A DNA stretch of 64,000 nucleotides from Streptomyces aidingensis (GTDB taxonomy: Bacteria; Actinomycetota; Actinomycetes; Streptomycetales; Streptomycetaceae). This document shows positions 34,601 through 42,877 of the stretch, piece by piece. The DNA is taken from the NCBI RefSeq assembly GCF_900112355.1, contig NZ_FOLM01000005.1:124001-188000 (forward strand), read 5' to 3'. Position 1 is the stretch's first letter; each line of letters opens with the position of its first letter. The position numbers and the translations under genes were made by a program. The notes under the pieces were generated by a model. The model worked only from the letters and a program-made list of their open reading frames with translations, had not been told where the DNA came from and made no database searches.

Positions 34601-37181
34601 CACCGTGGAGAACGGTGCGCTCAGCCACGAGGGGTACTGGATCCGGCTGCGGCCCACCACCCTCACCGACGCCCAGCGCGCGAAGTACCCGCACCTCGCG
34701 GACCTGCCCGCCTACGCCGTGGACCCGCGCGACGCCGACCGGGTGGAGGACGCGCTGCGCGGCCAGCTGCTGGCCACCCAGCGCGCCGCCAACGGTGCCC
34801 TGACCCAGGCCACCGGCGTGCAGATCGCCGGCGTGCTGGACGACCTCTACGCGGAGGAGGCCCTGACGGCCGACCTCGGCCCCACCTTCCCCGACAAGAA
34901 GGACAAGGACAAAGCCAAGAACAAGAACAAGGACAAGAACAAGGACAAGAAGAAGGACAAGAAGAAGGACAAGAAGAAGGACAAGAAGAAGGACAGGTAC
35001 AAGGTCACCAAGCCGGTGCTGTCCCTCTGGGCGCCCACCGCGCAGCAGGTCGCCGTGGAGGTGGACGGCAGGCTGTACGACATGCGCCGCGACGACGACT
35101 CCGGCGTGTGGTCGGTCAAGGGCAAGAAGAAGTGGTACGGAAAGCCCTACCGCTACCACGTCACCGTCTGGGCGCCCGACGCCCAGGCCATCGTCACCAA
35201 CGAGGTCACCGACCCGTACTCCACGGCCCTGACCGCCGACTCCGAGTACAGCCTGATCGTCGATCTCGACGATCCCGCCCTGGCCCCGGACGGCTGGCGG
35301 GACCTGGCCAAGCCCGGCCCCGTCCCGCTCAGCGACGCCACCATCCAGGAGCTGCACGTCCGCGACTTCTCCATCGGCGACCCCACGGCCGACAACCGGG
35401 GCGGATATCTGGCCTTCACCGAGCACGACTCGGACGGCATGCGCCATCTGAGCGACCTGGCCCGGGCCGGCACCTCCCACGTCCACCTGCTCCCCGCCTA
35501 CGACATCGCCTCCATACCCGAGCGCGCCGAGGACCGGGCGGAGCCGGACTGCGATCTGGCCGCGCTGCCCGCCGACTCGGCGGAACAGCAGGAGTGCGTC
35601 GGCGCCGTCCGCGACCAGGACGCCTACAACTGGGGCTACGACCCGCTGCACTACAACGTGCCCGAGGGCTCCTACGCCTCCGACCCGGACGGCACCCGGC
35701 GCACCCTGGAGTTCCGCCAGATGGTGCAGGGCCTGAACGCCTCCGGCCTGGGCGTGGTGCTGGACGTGGTCTACAACCACACCCCGGCCGCCGGACAGGA
35801 CGAGAAGTCGGTGCTGGACCGGATCGTGCCCGGCTACTACCACCGGCTGCTGGCGGACGGCAGCGTGGCCACCTCCACCTGCTGCGCCAATACCGCCCCG
35901 GAGAACGCCATGATGGGCAAGCTGGTGGTCGACTCGGTGGTGCTGTGGGCCAGGCACTACAAGGTGGACGGCTTCCGCTTCGACCTGATGGGCCACCATC
36001 CCAGGCAGAACATGCTGGACGTCCGCGCCGCGCTGGATTCCCTCACCCCGGAGCGGGACGGCGTGGACGGCAAGTCGGTCATCGTCTACGGCGAGGGCTG
36101 GGACTTCGGGGAGGTCGCGGGCGACGCCCGGTTCGAGCAGGCCACCCAGCGCAACATGGCCGGCACCGGCATCGGGACCTTCTCCGACCGGGCGCGGGAC
36201 GCGGTGCGCGGCGGCGGCCCGTTCGACGCCGACCCCGGCGTCCAGGGCTTCGCCTCCGGCCTGTACACCGAGCCGAACTCCTCCACCGCGGGCGGCGGCT
36301 CCCCGGCCGATCAGCTCGCCCGGCTGCTGAACTACCAGGACCTGATCAAGGTGGGCCTGACCGGAAACCTGGCCGACTACACCTTCACCGCCTCGGACGG
36401 CACCACCGTCACCGGCGCCGACATCTCGTACAACGGTTCACCGGCCGGCTACGCCGCCGCGCCCGGCGAGGCGGTGGCCTATGTCGACGCCCATGACAAC
36501 GAAACGCTGTTCGACGCTCTCGCCTACAAGCTCCCGGCCGGCACCTCGGCCGCCGACCGGTCCCGGATGCAGGTGCTGGCGATGGCCACCGCCCTGCTCT
36601 CCCAGGGCCCGGCCTTCGGCCAGGCGGGCAGCGACCTGCTGCGCTCCAAGTCCCTGGACCGCAATTCCTACAACTCGGGGGACTGGTACAACACCATCTT
36701 CTGGGACTGCGAGGCGGGCAACGGCTTCGGCCGCGGCCTGCCGCCGGCCTGGGACAACGAGGACAAGTGGCCGTATGCCGCGCCGCTGCTGACCAACCCG
36801 TCCCTGTCCATGGGCTGCGCGGAGATCGCCCACAGCGCCGCCGCCTACCGGGACCTGCTCACCATCCGGTCCACCGAGGACGCCTTCCGCCTGGACACCC
36901 TGGAGCAGGTGCAGGAGCAGGTCTCCTTCCCGCTCTCCGGCACCGCGGGGGAGACCCCGGGCGTGATCACCATGCGCGCGGGCGAACTGGTCGTGGTCTT
37001 CAACGCGACCCCCGAGAGCCGGTCGCAGACCGTTTCCGCGCTGGCCGGCGAGGGCTATGCCCTGCACCCGGTCCAGGCGGACGGCTCCGACCCGGTCGTC
37101 AAGGAGGCCGGGTACGCGGGCACCACGGGCACCTTCACCGTTCCCGCCCGTACCGTCGCGGTCTTCACCAGCACCCCCTGA
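31653..37181 (+). CDS. pulA: secreted bifunctional alpha-amylase/type I pullulanase
   Basis: 1842 residues, close to the giant pullulanase I recall in S. coelicolor (SCO2226). Signal to about residue 34. N-terminal GH13: [16 protein letters not shown] (Asp near 312), MFGEVY (Glu near 347), FLGNHDMGR (Asp near 419). Two pullulanase-associated CBM41-like domains begin near 735 ([14 protein letters not shown]) and 849 ([14 protein letters not shown]). A Lys/Asp-rich repeat linker spans about 1081-1114, then CBM48 ([18 protein letters not shown]). The pullulanase catalytic part has [15 protein letters not shown] (hallmark), [10 protein letters not shown] (Asp near 1442), VYGEGWDFG (Glu near 1478) and VDAHDNETL. 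It should cut both alpha-1,4 and alpha-1,6 bonds. GTG 31653 follows TAAGGAG. Confidence 0.94.
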   Translation: MLRSRRTRRGLAALTAAGTLSTLVYAVAWPAAAATPPPPSDAEMAAEAPRQPLTGEQFYFVLPDRFANGDPANDTAGIAGDRLDHGHDPTDEGFYQGGDLRGLIDNLDYIEGLGTTALWMAPVFKNKPVQGLGENASAGYHGYWITDFTQVDPHFGTNEELAELIEKAHDRDIKVFFDVITNHTADVNYYQEDAYEYLSKGAFPYLTADGRPFDDTGYADAAGGQEFPELDRDSFPYTPAVPDGEQQAKVPAWLNDPTLYHNRGDSTFAGENSRYGDFFGLDDLFTERPEVVQGMAEIYRTWVGEFGVDGFRIDTVKHVNMEFWTQWARAMNEYAAAQGKDDFFMFGEVYSADPAVMAPYVTEGGLDATLDFGFQQAARTYVSQSGPAQALAGLFEQDYRYTDGHANAYQEVTFLGNHDMGRMNGFIAQDNPGADDAELLRRATLANELMFLSRGNPVVYYGDEQGFTGAGGGDKAARATLFASQTPGYLDDDRIGTEAGHDQDAYDTGHPLYRSIAELSALTKEHPALRDGTQVQRHAEDGAGVYAHTRTGEDGTEYLVAANNATGPRTVTVPVGTAAGTGYRPLYGDTEALTVSYQNTVELTVPALSTVVLRSDAPLPGPQTGPSVELTVPGAGATGTVEITAEVTGGDARNRVVFAAQTGDAEWEVLGTDDQAPYRVTHTVPATTPAGTALRYKAVAVDSTGATASALGETASGETPPEETPQAVSRDWAVIHYHRPDGDYDDWSLWAWGDLHESEQFTDWPHGRPFTGRDAYGAFAWVRLAPGASSLGYLIVDGNGTKDTDADRSIDLTSTGEIWVEAGKAEALTEAPEGVYPPQDETTATLHYRRPDGDYDGWGLHVWTGAAVETTWSEPLLPARFDAYGAVFEVPLTEDATSLSYILHKGDEKDLPADQSLSFASHGREIWMLAGEEKYLLPGSGTAAVLNPEQAHAQWIDAGTVVWPAEIPGGGSAQLVYDPEGSLTVENGALSHEGYWIRLRPTTLTDAQRAKYPHLADLPAYAVDPRDADRVEDALRGQLLATQRAANGALTQATGVQIAGVLDDLYAEEALTADLGPTFPDKKDKDKAKNKNKDKNKDKKKDKKKDKKKDKKKDRYKVTKPVLSLWAPTAQQVAVEVDGRLYDMRRDDDSGVWSVKGKKKWYGKPYRYHVTVWAPDAQAIVTNEVTDPYSTALTADSEYSLIVDLDDPALAPDGWRDLAKPGPVPLSDATIQELHVRDFSIGDPTADNRGGYLAFTEHDSDGMRHLSDLARAGTSHVHLLPAYDIASIPERAEDRAEPDCDLAALPADSAEQQECVGAVRDQDAYNWGYDPLHYNVPEGSYASDPDGTRRTLEFRQMVQGLNASGLGVVLDVVYNHTPAAGQDEKSVLDRIVPGYYHRLLADGSVATSTCCANTAPENAMMGKLVVDSVVLWARHYKVDGFRFDLMGHHPRQNMLDVRAALDSLTPERDGVDGKSVIVYGEGWDFGEVAGDARFEQATQRNMAGTGIGTFSDRARDAVRGGGPFDADPGVQGFASGLYTEPNSSTAGGGSPADQLARLLNYQDLIKVGLTGNLADYTFTASDGTTVTGADISYNGSPAGYAAAPGEAVAYVDAHDNETLFDALAYKLPAGTSAADRSRMQVLAMATALLSQGPAFGQAGSDLLRSKSLDRNSYNSGDWYNTIFWDCEAGNGFGRGLPPAWDNEDKWPYAAPLLTNPSLSMGCAEIAHSAAAYRDLLTIRSTEDAFRLDTLEQVQEQVSFPLSGTAGETPGVITMRAGELVVVFNATPESRSQTVSALAGEGYALHPVQADGSDPVVKEAGYAGTTGTFTVPARTVAVFTSTP
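34893..34994 (+). repeat. Lys/Asp tandem repeat inside the pullulanase gene
   Basis: Mostly AAGAAGGAC and AACAAGGAC 9-bp units, about eleven of them, purine-rich on the coding strand and A-rich against a 73% GC background. Codes (K/N)KD triplets as an interdomain linker. Frame stays open throughout. Confidence 0.85.
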
Positions 37182-37208
37182 CCGCGTCCCTCGCTGTCCG
37201 CCCCCCAC

Positions 37209-37240
37209 GTGCCCCCGGCGCCCCGCGGCGCCGGGGGCAC
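37209..37240 (+). terminator. pullulanase terminator
   Basis: GTGCCCCCGGCGCC and GGCGCCGGGGGCAC, 14 bp perfect, 4-nt loop, 28 nt after the stop. Confidence 0.88.
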
Positions 37241-37258
37241 ACCCCTGCGTCCCGTCCT

Positions 37259-37286
37259 GTAAAGGCAGGAAGCAATCCTGCTTTAC
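37259..37286. repeat. AT-containing inverted repeat downstream of the pullulanase terminator
   Basis: GTAAAGGCAGGA and TCCTGCTTTAC pair with one bulged G across AGCAA. Could be a second terminator or an operator for the next gene. Nothing else recognisable in 37182-37408. Confidence 0.5.
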
Positions 37287-37408
37287 GGCTCCGGCTCCGG
37301 CGCCGCCGGATTCCGGCGGGCGGGCGGCGCAGGTGATGGTGAACTCCGTTAGGGTCTGGCGCAGTTGGGTGTTGGTCTGGCAAAGGGGCACAACGGCAAG
37401 GGGGCCGC

Positions 37409-37765
37409 ATGCTGCCGGAACCGGTCGGACGGATCGCCGCGGACGCCGCGGGCGGCATCGTCGGAGCCATCGGGACGGACGACTGGGACGGGGTGCGCGA
37501 GGCGACCGCCGACTGGTTCGCCCGGTTCCGGCCCCGGGACGGGGAACGCCAGCGGCAGCTCGCCCGGCTGGACACCACCGCCGACGCCCTGAGCCTGGCC
37601 CCGGACGAGGAGCTGGCCCGCGACGCCTGGACCGCCCGCTGGGCGGAGCGGCTGGTGTACTTCCTGCGCGATCTGGCCCCGCCCGACCGGGCCGAGGCGG
37701 TGGCCGCGCTCCGCGCGCTGTGGCCGTCGGCCGCCGGCGAGGACGGCGGCCCCGGCCGGGGGTGA
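37409..37765 (+). CDS. small hypothetical protein
   Basis: 118 residues, predicted all-helical, no signal peptide or membrane segment. Composition is rich in Ala, Arg, Asp and Trp (DDWDGVREATADWFARF; AWTARWAERLVYFLRDLAP). The central stretch LDTTADALSLAPDEELARDA looks like helix-turn-helix packing but not a DNA-binding HTH. AAGGGGG lies about 6 nt before ATG 37409. Convergent with the amidase gene, separated by a strong hairpin. I have a faint impression of small helical proteins near toxin or phage-like regulators, but no basis for a function. Confidence 0.6.
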   Translation: MLPEPVGRIAADAAGGIVGAIGTDDWDGVREATADWFARFRPRDGERQRQLARLDTTADALSLAPDEELARDAWTARWAERLVYFLRDLAPPDRAEAVAALRALWPSAAGEDGGPGRG

Positions 37766-37771
37766 GACGGC

Positions 37772-37805
37772 ACCGGCCCGGCCCGCCGGGGAACGGGCCG
37801 GGCCG
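37772..37805. terminator. bidirectional terminator
   Basis: CCGGCCCGGCCCG and CGGGCCGGGCCGG, 13 bp perfect, 8-nt loop, between convergent stops at 37765 and 37819. Confidence 0.85.
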
Positions 37806-37818
37806 GGCGGTCCGGTGG

Positions 37819-38583
37819 TCAGGTGACCGGGGCCGTCCAGGCGGCGTCCCAGGTGACCGGGCCGACGATGCCGTCCGCCGTCAGGCCCTTCTCGCGCTGG
37901 AAGGCGAGGCAGACGTCCTTCGACTGCGGGCCGTAGTGCCCGTCCACGCCGATGGTCCAGCCGCGGTCGCGCATCCGCCGCTGCCAGGTGGCCACGCTGG
38001 AGTGCGAGGTCACCGGCGGATAGCTGAAGTAGACCCCCGGCCAGGGCGGGGCGGTGGGGCCGCCGCCGCCACCGCCGGGGTCCAGCGTGCCGTCCTGCAC
38101 CAGGGCATAGAGATTCCCCGGGCAGGCGGTGGCCTTGTGGTCCCGGTGGCCGTTGACGGCGGTGGCCGCGCCGCCCAGTGAGCGCAGCCGGGTGATGGCC
38201 AGATGGAAGGCGTCGATCAGGCCGCTGGTGATGGTGTCGTAGCCGGAGGCGGTGCCGCCGGTCAGGCCGCACACCGCGTACCAGTTCTGATTGCCGGAGT
38301 CGGTGCCGTTGGCCGCGGTGCGGTGGCCCTCGCCGCGGCCCTCGAAGACATAGCCGTGCACGCAGGTGAGATGGGAGTAGGCGATGTCCGCCCAGCCGTT
38401 GGTGTCCATGTGGTGGTTCTGGATGCCGCGCACCTGGCCGGCGCAGTCGCTGTGACGGGCCCGCGCCACCCGGACCGCGTCGACATGGTGGACGGTCACC
38501 CCGCCGTTGCCCGGGGCGATGTTGGTGGAGCGGCTGCGCGGTGCCCGGGCGCCCCACTGGGCGCGGGTGACGAAGACCGCCAT
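37819..38583 (-). CDS. N-acetylmuramoyl-L-alanine amidase (amidase_2/PGRP) with peptidoglycan-binding domain
   Basis: 254 residues. FVTRAQWGARAPRS opens the PGRP/amidase_2 domain; VTVHHVD, WADIAYSHL, GHRTAANG, NGHRDHKATACPG contain the zinc histidines and the catalytic residues. After a Gly-rich linker, a PG-binding-1 domain closes the protein (WTIGVDGHYGPQSKDVCLAF, LTADGIVGPVTWDAAW). The protein has no signal peptide. Two nt upstream ends a separate 84-residue frame with a Tat signal, so either translation is coupled and secretion uses an unknown route, or a frameshift has split one secreted enzyme. ATG 38583 has GAGG immediately in front (no spacer) and GGGGGG further up. Confidence 0.88.
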   Translation of the reverse strand: MAVFVTRAQWGARAPRSRSTNIAPGNGGVTVHHVDAVRVARARHSDCAGQVRGIQNHHMDTNGWADIAYSHLTCVHGYVFEGRGEGHRTAANGTDSGNQNWYAVCGLTGGTASGYDTITSGLIDAFHLAITRLRSLGGAATAVNGHRDHKATACPGNLYALVQDGTLDPGGGGGGPTAPPWPGVYFSYPPVTSHSSVATWQRRMRDRGWTIGVDGHYGPQSKDVCLAFQREKGLTADGIVGPVTWDAAWTAPVT

Positions 38584-38585
38584 CC

Positions 38586-38840
38586 TCAGACCCCCCGCCC
38601 GGTGAGTTCGCAGTCCACGCTGGCGTTGAGCGGTTCGGGGTGCGCGGAGCGGGCCGCGCCCGCGGGATAGGCGGCGGCGGGGTGGTCCGGCCGGTTGACC
38701 ACCGGAAGGTCCCCGGCCGCGGCATGGGCCGGGGCGGAACAGATGACGACGGGTGCGGCAGCCAGGCCCCCGACCGCTGCCGCCGCCGCGCCCAGAAAGC
38801 CGCGGCGGGTCTGTCTGCTGGACGGTCTGCGGTTCTGCAC
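38586..38840 (-). CDS. small Tat-signal protein directly upstream of the amidase
   Basis: 84 residues from GTG 38840, which has GGAGGAA 7 nt upstream. RQTRRGFLGAAAAAVGGLAA is a twin-arginine signal, with cleavage likely after SAPAHA; the mature part would be only about 44 residues (GDLPVVNRPDHPAAAY, HPEPLNASVDCELTGRGV) with one cysteine. The TGA at 38586-38588 is 2 nt from the amidase ATG. Alternatives: a genuine small exported partner, or the N-terminus of the amidase separated by a frameshift. The good ribosome site and clean coding bias favour real translation. Confidence 0.65.
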   Translation of the reverse strand: MQNRRPSSRQTRRGFLGAAAAAVGGLAAAPVVICSAPAHAAAGDLPVVNRPDHPAAAYPAGAARSAHPEPLNASVDCELTGRGV

Positions 38841-39078
38841 CGTTTGTTCCTCCAGATCGCTTGCGGGACGGAGGGAGCGGGACCGCCCGCGCCCTGTGGC
38901 GGCGGCAGCGGCGGCCTTGCGATGCGCGCCGCCGCCCGCGGGGGTCCGCTCCGTCCGCTGCGTCAGCCTGGCTGATTCCCGGATTTGGGATGGACATGAC
39001 ACAACGCGCTGTGCGAGTTACGCGCATAGATCTTCGCGGAAGTTACTCACCGGTCCCCTTGACCGGGCCGTCCGCCGC

Positions 39079-39111
39079 GCACCACCGGCCGCAGCCGGCG
39101 GCCGGTGGTGC
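39079..39111 (-). terminator. phoX terminator
   Basis: GCACCACCGGCCGC and GCGGCCGGTGGTGC, 14 bp perfect, 5-nt loop, 9 nt downstream of the phoX stop. Confidence 0.85.
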
Positions 39112-39120
39112 CGGGGGAAG

Positions 39121-40275
39121 TCAGTGCCGGAACGGGCCGGACATCTCGTAGGTGATGCCGCCCAGGCCGGCCGCGTTGCCCGAGGTGCCGCGCTGCGAGG
39201 AGAAGTACAGGCGGGTCCCGTCGGGGGAGAAGGCCGGGCCGGTGATCTCGGACTCCTCCTGCCCGTCGATCCGGACGACCGGCGCCACCACGCCCTGCGG
39301 AGTGATCACGTTGATCTCCATGTTGCCGCCGTCCTCGGCCACATACAGGTCGCCGCCGGCCGTGCCGGTGATGTTGTCCACCCCGTCCAGCGGGCCCGTG
39401 GAGTCATAGGCCACGCCCAGTGAGCCGGCCTCCGCGTCATAGGCCCAGACCCGGTTGTCGCCCTTGGTGGTGAAGTAGCAGACACCGTCGTGGTAGTGGC
39501 AGCCCTCGCCGCCGTCGAAGTGCAGGGCCGCCGACACCTGGTGGCGGGTCTGGCGGCCGAAGACCGGGCCGGACGGGTCGGGCACCTGGCGCCACTCCAC
39601 CCCGCCGCCGGACGACTCGCACAGCACGTCCAGCCGGCCGCTGTCCAGCTCGCCCCAGGTGTGCGGGGTGTACCGGTAGAAGCAGCCGTCCCCCTCGTCC
39701 TCGGTCAGATAGACCACCCGCCGGTCCGGGTCGCAGGCCGCCGCCTCGTGCTTGAACCGGCCCATCGCCGGATGCGCCACGGCCGAACGCCTGCCGTACG
39801 GGTCGGTCTCGAAGACCCGGCCCCGGAAGGTCTCCTCGCAGGACAGCCAGGTCCGCCACGGGGTGGCACCGCCGGCACAGTTCAGGGTGGTGCCGCTGAG
39901 AATCCGGTACGCCCGGTCGACGGTGCCGTCCGGCCGGAATCGGAGCGCCGAGGCACCGCCGATCAGCGGGATCTCGGAGTTGGAGACATAGATCCAGCCG
40001 TCGCCGTCCGGGAAGCAGGCGCCGCCGTCCGGCGCGGGGTGCCACAGAATGCCGCGCACCCAGTGGCTGGACCGGGCCACCACCCGGACGGAGAAGCCCC
40101 GCGGTACGGCGACGCCCAGGTCGCCCGGCGGCAGCAGCGGGCCGTAGGGCCCGGCCGAGGCGGGGGTGCCGGCCGAGGAAGCGGCGTGGGCCGCGGCACC
40201 CTGCCAGAGGGTTCCGCACAGGGCGACGGCCCCGGCTCCCGCCGAGGTCGCACGGAGAAAGGTACGGCGCTGCAT
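39121..40275 (-). CDS. PhoX family (DUF839) Tat-exported phosphatase
   Basis: 384 residues. MQRRTFLRATSAGAGAVALC is a Tat signal (RRTFLR). The body is a beta-propeller of the DUF839/PhoX family: WHPAPDGGACFPDGDGWIYV, LNCAGGATPWRTWLSCEET (the cysteine/Glu Ca-iron site region), FKHEAAACDP, YLTEDEGDGCFYRYTP and FSPDGTRLYFSSQRG. Such enzymes are Ca- and Fe-dependent phosphomonoesterases of the exterior, normally induced by phosphate limitation. GGGAGCAGCC precedes ATG 40275. PHO-box-like 11-nt repeats lie about 100 nt upstream. The family also has members of unknown activity, so phosphatase activity is likely, not certain. Confidence 0.85.
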   Translation of the reverse strand: MQRRTFLRATSAGAGAVALCGTLWQGAAAHAASSAGTPASAGPYGPLLPPGDLGVAVPRGFSVRVVARSSHWVRGILWHPAPDGGACFPDGDGWIYVSNSEIPLIGGASALRFRPDGTVDRAYRILSGTTLNCAGGATPWRTWLSCEETFRGRVFETDPYGRRSAVAHPAMGRFKHEAAACDPDRRVVYLTEDEGDGCFYRYTPHTWGELDSGRLDVLCESSGGGVEWRQVPDPSGPVFGRQTRHQVSAALHFDGGEGCHYHDGVCYFTTKGDNRVWAYDAEAGSLGVAYDSTGPLDGVDNITGTAGGDLYVAEDGGNMEINVITPQGVVAPVVRIDGQEESEITGPAFSPDGTRLYFSSQRGTSGNAAGLGGITYEMSGPFRH

Positions 40276-40364
40276 GGCTGCTCCCGGGGTGGGGGGACGG
40301 GACGGACAGGGGCGCTACCTGCCGGTAGTACCGTGCCGCAGCCCACCCATGAGCCGACAGCCCC

Positions 40365-40397
40365 GGTAAGCGAACACCTCTCAACTTTTGGGTCAAC
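40365..40397 (-). promoter_or_regulatory. PHO box candidate upstream of phoX
   Basis: On the minus strand three consecutive 11-nt units start GTTGACC (40397), AGTTGAG (40386) and GTTCGCT (40375). Compare the PhoP direct repeat unit GTTCACC plus 4 nt. The middle unit is shifted by one. Also here: CTACC-TGCC-GGTAG inverted repeat at 40315-40328. Confidence 0.45.
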
Positions 40398-40448
40398 TTC
40401 TTCCCGGCATCCCGGCATCCCGGCATCCCGATCCGGCACCCGGCCGGG

Positions 40449-40853
40449 TCAGCCGCCGCGGGACTTGCGGGTCCTGGAGCGGTTGGCCTTGCGGATGGCG
40501 TCCAGCAGCTCACCCTTGTCCATCTTCGAGCGGCCGGAGACGTCCAGCTTCTGGGCCACCTCGTACAGATGCTGCTTGGACGCGTTCTCGTCCACGCCCT
40601 CCCCGCTGCGCCCGCCCCGGCCGCGCGGTGAGGACGCCTTCGGATCGGAGGGCCCCTTCCGGCCGCCCTCCTTGCGCTCCCAGTGATCGCCCACCTTCTC
40701 GTACTTGTGCTTCAGCGCGGCATACGCCGTCCGGTGGGACCGCTCGCCCTCGCCGTAGGTCTCCACGGCGGAGTCATGGGCCTTGCTCCAGGTCTCCTGT
40801 GCGTCCTTGGGCGAGCGCCGCAGAGTGGACGGCAGCTCCTCGCGTGCGGGCAC
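40449..40853 (-). CDS. ChaB family protein with C-terminal Rho_N-type domain
   Basis: 134 residues. Residues 1-60 (ELPSTLRRSPKDAQETWSKA; YAALKHKYEKVGDHWERKE) match the ChaB domain; a basic Gly/Arg/Ser linker follows, and LYEVAQKLDVSGRSKMDKGE LLDAIRKA resembles the Rho_N/LEM-like nucleic-acid-binding fold, ending in a basic tail. Likely a small DNA- or RNA-binding stress protein; ChaB's old link to cation transport is not supported. GTG 40853 follows GGAGGTGAGG. A SigB-like promoter lies 75-100 nt upstream. Confidence 0.85.
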   Translation of the reverse strand: MPAREELPSTLRRSPKDAQETWSKAHDSAVETYGEGERSHRTAYAALKHKYEKVGDHWERKEGGRKGPSDPKASSPRGRGGRSGEGVDENASKQHLYEVAQKLDVSGRSKMDKGELLDAIRKANRSRTRKSRGG

Positions 40854-40927
40854 GGTGCCTCACCTCCGCTGTGATCCGACATGTCCTCCGGCGCCCTCCG
40901 GCGCCGGTCTTCCGGCCGTCCGCCCGG

Positions 40928-40952
40928 GTATCCGCACCGGGCCCGCGGAAAC
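40928..40952 (-). promoter_or_regulatory. SigB-like promoter for the ChaB-type gene
   Basis: Minus strand GTTT (40952-40949), 15 nt, GGATAC (40933-40928); one mismatch from GGGTAC. About 75 nt before the GTG. Confidence 0.45.
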
Positions 40953-40968
40953 CCGCCCCGGCCCCGGC

Positions 40969-42717
40969 TCACCCGGCCGGACGGCCGCGCCGCCGTTTGG
41001 CCTCGATGAACCGGAGCAGCCGCTGCCGGCTCCAGGTGTTGATCACATCCTCGGCGGTCAGCCAGCCGCGCTGGGCGGTGCCCACCCCGTAGCGGATGCC
41101 GTCCAGTGCCCGCACCGAGTGCGCGTCGCTGTCCACCGCGAACTTCACCCCGTGCCCCCGGGCCCGCAGGATGAGCTCGTCGGAGACGTCCAGCCGGTCC
41201 GGCTGGGAATTCACCTCCAGCGCGGTACCGGTCCGGGCGCAGGCCGCGAAGACCTCGTCCGGATCGATGTCGATGCCGGGCCGCTTGCCGATCAGCCGGG
41301 TGGTCAGATGACCCAGCACATGGACATGCGGGTTCTCGCAGGCCCGCACGATCCGCCTGGTCATGGCGGCCCGGCCCTGCTGGAAGTGCGAGTGCACCGA
41401 GGCCACGCACAGATCGAAGCCGGCCAGGAATCCGTCCGGCCAGTCCACCCCGCCGTCCGGCGCGATGTTCAGCTCGGTGCCGTGCAGCAGCCGGGGCCCC
41501 TTGTGCAACGAGGCGCCCAGCCGCCGCACCTGCTCGCGCTGCTGCAAAATCTTCTCGTCCGTCATCCGCTGCATGGCCAGCGCGGGGGCATGGTCGGTGA
41601 TCGCGTAGTAGCTGTACCCGTGCTCGTCGGCGGCGGCCCGGACCATCTCCTCCAGGGTGGCCAGCCCGTCGGTGAGATCGGTGTGGGTGTGCAGATCCCC
41701 GCGCAGCTGCCTGCGGGTCAGCACCTCCGGCAGCCGTCCTTCCTGTGCGGCCTCGATCTCCCCGCGGTCCTCGCGCAGCGGCGGCGGAATCCACGGCATC
41801 CCCAGCCGCTGGTAGACCTTCTCCTCGGTGCGGGAGACGATCCGCCGGCCGCTCTCCGCGTCGAAGAGGCCGTACTCGGACAGCTTCAGGCCCTGCCGCT
41901 GGGCGATCCGGCGGACCTTGATGTTGTGCGCCCTGGAACCGGTGAAGTAGAGCAGCGCGGCGCCCCAGGCGTCCGGGTGCACCACCCGCAGATCCACCCG
42001 CAGCCCGCTCCGGGTGCGGATGCCGGACTTGGTGGGACCCTCCGCCACCACCTCGGCGGCCTGCGGCAGTGCGGTGAACGCGGCCATGAACGGCTCCGAC
42101 TTCCGGGCGGCCACCAGGATGTCCACATCGCCCACGGTCTCCCGCATCCGGCGCAGCGAACCGGCGATCTCGCACCGCACACAGCCGGTCACCGCACTGA
42201 GCGCGGCGACGATCTCCCCGGCCAGTTCCCCCGCCACCGGCAGCAGTACCCGGTCCCCGGCGGCCTGCATCAGCTCCACACCGTGCAGGATCTTTTCCTC
42301 GGACCGGGCACCGAAGCCGCGCAGATCCCGCAGCCGGCCGGCATGGATGGCCTCCACCAGCTCGGGGACCGAGGAGACATGCAGCGTTTCGTAGAGGGTC
42401 TTGGCGCGTTTGGGGCCCAGCATGGGGATGGCGGTGAGCTGCCGCACCCCGGCCGGTACCCGGGTGCGGGCCTCCTCCACGGCCGACACCCGGCCGGTGC
42501 GCAGATACTCGCTGATCTTGTCCGCGATCGAGCTGCCCACATTGGGGATGGCGCGCAGCCCCTTGTCGTCCAGGCGCGATACATCGGCGTCGTAGCCGCC
42601 GATCGACCGGGCGGCCTTCTCGTAGGCGCGCGCCCGGTGTGCGTCGCCGGTCGTGATGGAGATCAGATCGGCGTACTCCTGGAACAGGGCCTCGACTTCC
42701 TCGTTCGGCCGTGCCAT
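40969..42717 (-). CDS. polX: DNA polymerase/3'-5' exonuclease PolX
   Basis: 582 residues. N-terminal helix-hairpin-helix domain (IPNVGSSIADKISEYL; IPMLGPKRAKTLYE), palm with GSLRRMRETVGDVDILV giving the family X GS-RR and paired catalytic Asp, and a C-terminal PHP domain (RGDLHTHTDLTDG, YAITDHAPAL, HGTELNI, VASVHSHF, VDSDAHS) with the metal-binding histidines intact. Role: gap filling and end processing in base excision or strand-break repair. The start at 42717 has GGAGG only 1 nt away, which is unusual; no better in-frame start is visible. The next upstream gene is separated by tandem hairpins. Confidence 0.94.
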   Translation of the reverse strand: MARPNEEVEALFQEYADLISITTGDAHRARAYEKAARSIGGYDADVSRLDDKGLRAIPNVGSSIADKISEYLRTGRVSAVEEARTRVPAGVRQLTAIPMLGPKRAKTLYETLHVSSVPELVEAIHAGRLRDLRGFGARSEEKILHGVELMQAAGDRVLLPVAGELAGEIVAALSAVTGCVRCEIAGSLRRMRETVGDVDILVAARKSEPFMAAFTALPQAAEVVAEGPTKSGIRTRSGLRVDLRVVHPDAWGAALLYFTGSRAHNIKVRRIAQRQGLKLSEYGLFDAESGRRIVSRTEEKVYQRLGMPWIPPPLREDRGEIEAAQEGRLPEVLTRRQLRGDLHTHTDLTDGLATLEEMVRAAADEHGYSYYAITDHAPALAMQRMTDEKILQQREQVRRLGASLHKGPRLLHGTELNIAPDGGVDWPDGFLAGFDLCVASVHSHFQQGRAAMTRRIVRACENPHVHVLGHLTTRLIGKRPGIDIDPDEVFAACARTGTALEVNSQPDRLDVSDELILRARGHGVKFAVDSDAHSVRALDGIRYGVGTAQRGWLTAEDVINTWSRQRLLRFIEAKRRRGRPAG

Positions 42718-42754
42718 GCCTCCAGGGTAGGCAGCCGCACCGTACTCGGCGCGC

Positions 42755-42832
42755 CGGAGCGGGCCGATGGCCCGGCATCGGCCCGCTCCGGCCGATGGCC
42801 CGGCATCGCGGGGGGCGAGGCCGGGCCATCGG
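42755..42832 (-). terminator. two tandem strong hairpins between the sigma-like membrane gene and polX
   Basis: Hairpin 1: 15 bp perfect, 42755-42769 with 42776-42790, loop GCCCGG. Hairpin 2: CCGATGGCCCGGC (42792-42804) with GCCGGGCCATCGG (42820-42832). The block CCGATGGCCCGGCATCG occurs at 42764 and again at 42792, so arms could also pair across hairpins. Confidence 0.7.
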
Positions 42833-42877
42833 GTGGGGGGAGGAGGAAGAGTGGTCCGGGGGCCGGCACCGCCGGCC

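Noticed and set aside
34893..34994. Frameshift or misassembly in the pullulanase gene at the A-rich stretch
   Set aside because: The frame is open and codes recognisable family domains on both sides, and the units are multiples of 3; copy number error remains possible, frameshift is not indicated.
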